From JBBRDU01 sp038230335 (lineage in GTDB: Bacteria > Verrucomicrobiota > Verrucomicrobiia > Chthoniobacterales > UBA10450), in NCBI GenBank assembly GCA_038230335.1, contig JBBRNL010000001.1, positions 558,001 through 622,000 of the forward strand: DNA of 64,000 nucleotides. Direction: 5' to 3'. Made by a program: the position numbers and the translations under genes. Within the stretch, counting starts at the first letter, position 1; every line of letters begins with the position of its first letter. The notes under the pieces are model-generated. The model was not told the origin of the DNA and did not search any database. It saw only the letters and a program-made list of their open reading frames with translations. Below, piece after piece: positions 58,317-64,000 of the stretch.

Positions 58317-60472
58317 CAGTAGGTCAAAGTCACCGTCACGATCCCGCTGTACAAATACGGATCCACCGCGGCCGGGGCCGGTTGCGGATAGCCGTGTACC
58401 GGTACGGCATTGGTCCGGTAAATATCTTTGTAGCCCCAGCGTGGCACGAGGAATCCGGCGCCCGCGGTGACAATGACGTTCTCCGTGAGCAAGGGCCGCC
58501 ACTCGATGCCGGCGCTGCAGTCGAGCGCAAAGTCGTTGCTCGCCCGATTCGTAAACAGAACCAGTTCGGTCGGTTCGGTCGTGACGGTGCGGATGTAATT
58601 CACGTTGATAAAGCTTTTCAGCTTTGGCGTGATGTCGGCGTCGAGGCCGTAGCCGAAAATCAGCGCCCCGGGATTGACGAAGTTTGATTGGCCCTCCGTC
58701 TTGCTCGTCCGGAAATCAATGACCAGGCTGTCGCGTTGTTTAAAGTTCACCGAGGTCCCGGCCAGATTGAAGCCCTGATGGGAATAGAAGCTGAAGGGAC
58801 CGCCGATTAAAAATGGCCGATCCAGGACGGTATCGAACCCGGTGGCGTGCGAGTCGGTCGGGTCATTGTCGCCGCTTGCATAAAAAACGGTGAGCTTGTG
58901 ACGTATCCAGTTCTTGTCGACCGACAACTCGAGGGCGGCCATTTGGCCATTGATATCGACTCGTTTCCCGGCGATGCCGTTGAGGCCGTCTTCGCCCAGC
59001 ACCTGGTAGAAAGCATGATCGATGTTTAACCAGCCGATGTGACCGTCCCCGGTCCAGCCCAGGTAATACGATTGCACGTAATGATCGGCCACCGTGCCGA
59101 TGGGCGCAGGTCGCGTGATGAAGCCATTCTTGTCGTAGTGCCGACTGCTGTTGTCGAAGTTGCCGACGAAACTGAGTTCACCGGTGTAACCGTGCCAGAT
59201 GAGATCCTGGCGAAAAACATTGGCGATATAAACCTGCTGTTGCCGGTCGTTGAATTCGTTGAGATCGGAATACGTATCCTTCTCCAGCATCTGGAAGGCG
59301 GCGATGTTGTACTGCCAGCGGTTGTTGTCGTAGTTGCCGAAGATACGCGCACCGAGGTTGGTATCGTTAAAAATGAAGCCCCGGAAATCGCTCACGAACG
59401 GTTGAATCCCGACGCGCGAAGAGATGAAATCGTAATTGCTCGTCAGATCCCGCAGATGGACCTCGGCGAACGCTTCCTGCAGCGAGAGAAACTCCTTTTC
59501 GCGGGTGGTGCCGTTCTGCGGATTTGGATTTACCACGTTCCGTTCCTGCACATCGATGTAGTTGTGATTATAAACGCCGAGGAGGCGCAGGGCCCATTCG
59601 ACCGGTTTGAAGGCGGTCTCGCCCTTGAACAGATCGACGCCGATGGAGATGTCGTTAGACCAAAAATATTGCTCGCTCCGGCCAAAGAACTCTGAGCTGT
59701 TCGGCTGGGCCGCGCTCACTCCGCTGGGCGTGGGCAAGCGGCGTGTCTCTCCCTGCGAGAAATTTTCCAGGGTGAGATTGAGAAAGATGTCCTGCCCGAT
59801 AATGGGCGCGTCGCCTTTCAATTTGCTCTGCAAATAGGGATGCCAGAGGTGCAGATCGGATTGATACGTCGTTTCCGTGGAGGGATCGGCATAACGCTTC
59901 CAGCGGCCAAAGCCGATATACCAGCGATTTGGAATGGGTTCGGAATCGGGCAGTAAACCTTCGCCCTCCTCCGATTGCGGATAGGTTTCGTACTCCAGTT
60001 TGCGTCGGCGCGGCACGACCTCGCGAACGCCTTTGCGGGGCAACTGAAGGGAGCGGGGCAGAGCCTCTTCCCCATATTGGGGAAGCTGCGGAAGAATGGG
60101 CGGAAAAAGATCGGGCGGCTCTTCCGGCTCAAAGTCGCGCGCAGCGCCCGGGTCAGGATTGAATTGCGAAGGGGATTGCGGGAGCGGGGTTTCGGGCTCC
60201 GCCGCGGTCGTGGTGGTGGTGGTCGTCTGCTTTTCGGCGACGATGGTGATCTGACCGATCGTGGCAGTTCGTCGAGGTAAATGGACGATGATCGCCGGCC
60301 GCACTTCCACCATAGGACCGAAGCTGGCTGCCGAGGTGGATTCAGGCGGTCTATCACGAGACAACTCAACCGTTTGCGAGTGGGCCGACGGCGCGGCGGT
60401 CTCTAGAAGTAGGAAGACCGGGCACGTGCCGAAGAAGATCACGCTGGCGATCGAGGGATATGACCAGCGCAT
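58316..60472 (-). CDS. Large outer-membrane beta-barrel protein of the decaheme cluster
   Basis: 718 aa from the ATG at 60472. A signal peptide to AHSQ is followed by a Thr/Pro-rich linker (TTTTTTTAAEPETPLPQS), a region of charged residues and about 450 residues of barrel strands (SRVGIQPFVSDFRGFIFNDTN, LIWHGYTGELSFVGNFDNSSRHYDK, WIRHKLTVFYASGDNDPTDSHATGFD) ending in the aromatic VTVTLTY. The size is large for a porin. Its stop overlaps the four-helix gene, which overlaps the decaheme gene, so the three form an operon. Together with the decaheme it resembles porin-cytochrome electron conduits. No family name can be given. Confidence 0.8.
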   Translation of the reverse strand: MRWSYPSIASVIFFGTCPVFLLLETAAPSAHSQTVELSRDRPPESTSAASFGPMVEVRPAIIVHLPRRTATIGQITIVAEKQTTTTTTTAAEPETPLPQSPSQFNPDPGAARDFEPEEPPDLFPPILPQLPQYGEEALPRSLQLPRKGVREVVPRRRKLEYETYPQSEEGEGLLPDSEPIPNRWYIGFGRWKRYADPSTETTYQSDLHLWHPYLQSKLKGDAPIIGQDIFLNLTLENFSQGETRRLPTPSGVSAAQPNSSEFFGRSEQYFWSNDISIGVDLFKGETAFKPVEWALRLLGVYNHNYIDVQERNVVNPNPQNGTTREKEFLSLQEAFAEVHLRDLTSNYDFISSRVGIQPFVSDFRGFIFNDTNLGARIFGNYDNNRWQYNIAAFQMLEKDTYSDLNEFNDRQQQVYIANVFRQDLIWHGYTGELSFVGNFDNSSRHYDKNGFITRPAPIGTVADHYVQSYYLGWTGDGHIGWLNIDHAFYQVLGEDGLNGIAGKRVDINGQMAALELSVDKNWIRHKLTVFYASGDNDPTDSHATGFDTVLDRPFLIGGPFSFYSHQGFNLAGTSVNFKQRDSLVIDFRTSKTEGQSNFVNPGALIFGYGLDADITPKLKSFINVNYIRTVTTEPTELVLFTNRASNDFALDCSAGIEWRPLLTENVIVTAGAGFLVPRWGYKDIYRTNAVPVHGYPQPAPAAVDPYLYSGIVTVTLTY

Positions 60473-60651
60473 GGGAGCGCGAGAATGCCGGAAAAAGCAC
60501 GCTATTAGCAAGCTCACGCTGTGACGTGGCCGGGCGAACGCCCTTGGGTTAACGGGCGGGACCACAGCACCTTTCCAGAGGGCGAGCCACCTAGAAATTT
60601 CGTATTTCTCGTGGCAATGTCCGATCGATCTGATAAAAACAGTGGGCGCTC

Positions 60652-62331
60652 ATGAAAGCTCGTTTCCCTCTCTTTCTGTTGGCCCTCATGGCCGGCGCAG
60701 GTTCCGCTTTCGGTCAGCTCACGGTGGCAGACGTTAGCGCCATCATTGGCCACGCCGTCACCCGGGCCGTGAAGGTTTCCCCCAATAGCATCATCGCGGT
60801 CACGGACCGGGAAGGGTATGTGCTTGGAGTTTGGGTTGTCCGCGGGGGACCGGCCACGGTCGACGAAATTGCGACCGCCGTTTCGAAAGCCGGCACCGCT
60901 GCGTTCCTGAGCAGTAATCAGGATGCGTTCACCTCGCGCACGGCGGGATTTATCATCCAGCAACATTTTCCGCCGGGGGTTAGCAACACCTCGCCCGGGC
61001 CTCTGGTCGGCGTCGGGCTTTCCAATCTGTTCTTCTCGGACATCAATAAGTTTAAGAAAGGCTTTCCGCCCATCCCGCCGATCTTCAGTCCAACGCCGGG
61101 ACTGGCCGCTCCCTTCGTCCTCGGCACGTCGCTGGATGGGTCGCCCGGAGGTGTTCCTCTTTATAAAGGCGGGGTGTTGGTCGGTGGGGTTGGGGTAACC
61201 GGAGACGGCACGCCTGCACCTCCCATTCCGCTGAATCCGGTGCCGCCGATCGCACCGTTGCTCGTGCCATTCATTCCTCCCGGACCGCTTCCGCCTTTGG
61301 TGCGAAATGAAAACCCATTTGTTTTCGTGGCGGGCTCCGACCGGGATGAAGACGTGGCGCTGGCCGGCCAAAGAGGCTACGCGCCCTCCTCCGCAATCAC
61401 GGCCGATAACGTTTTTATTAATGGAATTCGTCTTCCCTACGTTGGTTCCTCGACCAAGACTTCGAAAACCATCAGCGCAGTAGGAAATTACGATCCCAAT
61501 TACCCTCCGACGCCTTCCATATTCCCGCCCCCTGGACTGTATCCCCCCGCGACATTCAGCGGAGTTTCGGGAGAGATTCGCCAGCCCATCATGAACGATC
61601 CGCTGGTGGCGCCAATTAATGGCGAGCCACGGCTGAATGCGGCGGAAGTTTCGAGCATCATCGATTTCGCGGCCAAGCGCGTGAAGATTACGCGGGCCGG
61701 CATCCGCCTGCCGATCGGAACGCAGATGCAGGTGTTCATCACGGTGGTGAATAATCCGGATGCGGACGGCGTTCCGCCCACCGTGCTGGGCACGTTCCGG
61801 ACGGGGGAGGCGACATTATTCAGCTGGGATGTGGCCGTGCAGAAGGCGCGCACCACGCTCTTTTACTCACGGCACGATTTCCTCGGGTTCGGTTTGAACA
61901 TCGCCATGTCCACGCGCTGTGTCGGATTTTTGGCACAGAAAAACTATCCACCCGGGATCGACGGCAATAATCCCGGGCCCTTTTTCACCGAGCAGGATGC
62001 GCTGTCCGGGTTTGCCGGGACCGAACCGAACGTCAGCTTTGCCGGAACGGCGGCCAGTCCAACCCTGCCTGGTGCATTGCCCGCGCGGGATGGTATCAGA
62101 TCCGATTTGCCTAACGGCACCACGATTTTCCCGGGCGGTTTCCCGCTTTATCGCAATGGTGTGCTCATCGGCGCCATTGGCATCAGCGGTGATGGCGTCG
62201 ATCAGGACGACATTGTCGGCGCATCGGGGACCCATGATTTTCTCGCGCCCATGCCAATTCGTTCGGACGAGTTTTTCTTTCGTGGAACGCGGCTTCCGTA
62301 CGCGAAGTTTCCGCGTGATCCCACGCCTTAA
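60652..62331 (+). CDS. Secreted tandem GlcG/HbpS-like heme-binding-fold protein
   Basis: 559 aa with signal peptide (to AFGQ). Two GlcG/HbpS domains: residues about 22-175 with AGTAAFLSSNQDAFTSRTAGF and GGVPLYKGGVLVGGVGVTGDG, and about 330-545 with ARTTLFYSRHDFLGFGLNIAMSTRCVGFL and GGFPLYRNGVLIGAIGISGDG. Between them lies a Pro-rich stretch. The fold binds heme or small ligands in HbpS; whether this protein does so is unknown. It is transcribed away from the barrel gene (180-bp gap), next to a cytochrome cluster. Confidence 0.88.
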   Translation: MKARFPLFLLALMAGAGSAFGQLTVADVSAIIGHAVTRAVKVSPNSIIAVTDREGYVLGVWVVRGGPATVDEIATAVSKAGTAAFLSSNQDAFTSRTAGFIIQQHFPPGVSNTSPGPLVGVGLSNLFFSDINKFKKGFPPIPPIFSPTPGLAAPFVLGTSLDGSPGGVPLYKGGVLVGGVGVTGDGTPAPPIPLNPVPPIAPLLVPFIPPGPLPPLVRNENPFVFVAGSDRDEDVALAGQRGYAPSSAITADNVFINGIRLPYVGSSTKTSKTISAVGNYDPNYPPTPSIFPPPGLYPPATFSGVSGEIRQPIMNDPLVAPINGEPRLNAAEVSSIIDFAAKRVKITRAGIRLPIGTQMQVFITVVNNPDADGVPPTVLGTFRTGEATLFSWDVAVQKARTTLFYSRHDFLGFGLNIAMSTRCVGFLAQKNYPPGIDGNNPGPFFTEQDALSGFAGTEPNVSFAGTAASPTLPGALPARDGIRSDLPNGTTIFPGGFPLYRNGVLIGAIGISGDGVDQDDIVGASGTHDFLAPMPIRSDEFFFRGTRLPYAKFPRDPTP

Positions 62332-62411
62332 TCCATTGGAGCAGAGGCGGTTCACCTAAACCGCCCGGTCGATTGGGGTCAATCGCCCCGACCTCATATC
62401 GATCACTCACC

Positions 62412-62529
62412 TGTCATCCTGAACGCCAGCGAAGGGTCGCGCGCGCTGTCTTGTCACACAACTCCGTCACAGCGTGTCTTCGTCTGAATGGGCGAGATCC
62501 TTCGCCGTTTGCGCTGGCTCAGGATGACA
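62412..62529. repeat. Dispersed palindromic repeat (GTCATCCTGA...TCAGGATGAC type)
   Basis: Left end TGTCATCCTGAACGCCAGCG (62412-62431) with GAAGGGTC; right end GATCCTTCGCCGTTTGCGCT, then GGCTCAGGATGACA (62496-62529). The two ends are inverted copies with mismatches. This element occurs in many bacteria and creates spurious peptides such as SLTCHPERQRR. The gap 62332-62628 shows no other gene. Confidence 0.75.
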
Positions 62530-62628
62530 ACGCGCGGGGCGTGCTCATTTGGCAAGGCGCGATAGCGTTTGGCGCGGGCACGGCTTGTTCTTGCCCGGGC
62601 CCATCCAACTTGGTAGCGATCTCCCGTC

Positions 62629-64000
62629 ATGTCGCCGCGTCCGACCATTTTCGTTTCCGCGGTGAGCCGCGAACTGCGCAGCGCTCGCCAACTGGTGGCG
62701 AACACGTTGACCTTTCTCGGTTATGAGCCGGTTTGGCAGGACATTTTTGGAACGGAGAGTGGCGATCTGGGTCAGGTCCTGCGTCAGCGGGTCGATCAGT
62801 GCGGCGGGCTCGTGCAATTGGTGGGCCAATGTTATGGGGCGGAAGCGCCCGCGCCGGACGAACAGTTCGGCCGCGTCAGTTACACGCAATACGAAGCGCT
62901 TTATGCGCGGCAGCGCGGCAAGAAGGTTTGGTATCTCTTCATGGACGAGAGCTATCCAATCGATCCGCACAGTCCGGAGCCGGCTGAATTGCGTGAGCTA
63001 CAGGCTGCGTATCGCCAGCGGGTGCGAAGCGACGCGCATCTGTTTCACTCCCTAACGAGTAGCGATGCCCTTGAGGCAGGCGTGCTCAAGTTGCGCGATG
63101 ACCTGACGCAGTTGCGCCGCGGCGTGAAACAATGGGCCTTCGGGGTTGCCCTTCTCCTCTTTTTAATCGCCGCTTCCGTCATCTGGCTGGTGCATGGCCA
63201 AGGCCAGGCTTCGCGCAAGATGACGGAGACGACCCAGGCGGTGAGTTCGGTTGCCAGCGAGATGGCCAAGCTTCGCCAGGGCCTGCTCGACTATCCACAG
63301 GTCGAGGCAAAAGTTCGGCAAACTCAATCGGGCAAGGATCCGCAAGCTCTGCAGGAGCGGGTTTATCGCGAGCTGAGTAAGCAGCTGGGAGTGAACGTTA
63401 ATCTCCTGAAGGAAACCGTTCCACGATTGGCCGAAAATTGGAAAACAGCGACGAGTGCCACGCAGTTTGAGAAAGCCACCGCGGCTTATGTGGTGAAAGA
63501 CTATGGCGCGGCGGAGAGTCGCGCCATGCAGGCAGCGGAAGAGACACAAAGGGCAAGGCCGCCGAAATCGGTCGAGGCGATCCAGGCGCTCAAACTGGCG
63601 GGCTTATCGGCCGAGCGCGGTATTCGATTTGATGCGGCCATGGATCATCTTCGCGCCGCCGAGAAGCTGACCGATGCGGTGGCCGATCCTGAGCAATGGG
63701 CTCGCATCCAGGAAGGCATCGGCGAGGTGCTGGTGCGTCAGGGTCATTACGTCGAAGCCGAAGACGTGTTGCAAAAAGTGACCGATATCCGCACCCAGAA
63801 GCTGGGCGAAGAACATCCCGAAACGCTGGAAGCGCGGGCCGCCCTGCTCTCGGCCAAGGCGAACCTGGCCAGGCATGCCGAGGCCGAAAGCGGCTATCGA
63901 ACCCTGGTCGCTTTGGACGAGAAAGTATTCGGTCCGGAAGATCCCACCACGCTCTGGAACAGGGAGATGCTGGCGACGACACTGATGAACCGCGGCAAAT
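62629..64000 (+). CDS. DUF4062-TM-coiled-coil-TPR protein, 3'-truncated by the window
   Basis: 457 codons visible. Begins MSPRPTIFVSAVSRELRSAR with LVANTLTFLGYEPVWQDIF, a DUF4062 N-terminal domain (about 1-125), then a membrane helix (WAFGVALLLFLIAASVIWLV, about 170-190), a coiled coil, a charged helical segment and kinesin-light-chain-like TPRs (LGEEHPETLEARAALLSAKANLARHAEAE) continuing to the end of the window. DUF4062 is found at the N-terminus of STAND/NLR-like and TPR signalling proteins. The frame is open at base 64000. Function unknown. Confidence 0.85.
   Translation, partial: MSPRPTIFVSAVSRELRSARQLVANTLTFLGYEPVWQDIFGTESGDLGQVLRQRVDQCGGLVQLVGQCYGAEAPAPDEQFGRVSYTQYEALYARQRGKKVWYLFMDESYPIDPHSPEPAELRELQAAYRQRVRSDAHLFHSLTSSDALEAGVLKLRDDLTQLRRGVKQWAFGVALLLFLIAASVIWLVHGQGQASRKMTETTQAVSSVASEMAKLRQGLLDYPQVEAKVRQTQSGKDPQALQERVYRELSKQLGVNVNLLKETVPRLAENWKTATSATQFEKATAAYVVKDYGAAESRAMQAAEETQRARPPKSVEAIQALKLAGLSAERGIRFDAAMDHLRAAEKLTDAVADPEQWARIQEGIGEVLVRQGHYVEAEDVLQKVTDIRTQKLGEEHPETLEARAALLSAKANLARHAEAESGYRTLVALDEKVFGPEDPTTLWNREMLATTLMNRGK

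Overview
The window looks like a chromosomal piece of a Gram-negative bacterium with moderately high GC, most likely a member of Verrucomicrobiota. The outer-membrane barrels and lipoproteins show a Gram-negative envelope. The phylum guess rests on the heptamer (YYCAACG)n arrays, the Sec-type NosZ and the general gene style. It is an inference; no rRNA is present to confirm it.

Layout. 1-5.1 kb: end of a polytopic membrane protein, comEC, trmB, msrA and a small secreted protein. 5.2-5.6 kb: a tmRNA gene (ssrA) with a readable tag ADYEDLALAA. 5.7-10.2 kb: metal efflux (two CDF-type transporters, CopA P-type ATPase, CsoR with a perfect palindromic operator). 10.3-12.4 kb: a cytochrome c / outer-membrane barrel / cytochrome c operon. 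12.7-14.6 kb: a second P1B ATPase with a TPC motif. 14.6-25.2 kb: one long minus-strand gene run: Spy/CpxP-like Met-rich protein, a membrane-anchored flavin/2Fe-2S reductase, a putative b-type membrane cytochrome, a heptaheme cytochrome c, a GH15 glucoamylase, a DUF1622 protein, a Met-rich protein, and the copper-resistance pair CopA (multicopper oxidase) and CopB. The 10.3-12.4 kb operon and this run share a near-identical 23-bp upstream element.

25.4-36.5 kb: a hydrolase, a CNBD-only protein, then a nitrous-oxide reductase locus (CusF-SCO1 fusion, azurin, Sec-type lipoprotein NosZ, NosB-like protein, NosD, NosF, NosY, DUF2249, Crp/Fnr regulator, NnrS), with a perfect FNR-type palindrome in the divergent promoter region. 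36.6-47.4 kb: a secreted unknown, a small basic protein with its own terminator, a NarL-type two-component system, two sulfotransferase genes (one fused to a glycosyltransferase), and a kinase / SsuABC-like transporter / HPr operon. 47.4-52.2 kb: DUF1460 protein, 5-formyl-THF cyclo-ligase, MBL hydrolase and a large membrane protein.

52.2-60.5 kb: a CysJ-like reductase, a ferredoxin, a 1309-aa decaheme cytochrome with LVIVD repeats, a four-helix-bundle gene, and a large outer-membrane barrel; the last three are joined by start/stop overlaps. 60.6-64 kb: a secreted tandem GlcG/HbpS protein, a dispersed palindromic repeat and the start of a DUF4062-TM-TPR protein cut by the window end.

The two most interesting structures are (i) the operon that appears to encode a complete NAD(P)H-to-periplasmic-heptaheme electron route coupled to copper-resistance genes, and (ii) inverted heptamer arrays that flank the four-helix-bundle gene like an intervening-sequence cassette, with a cargo-free version of the same arrangement at 49.9 kb.
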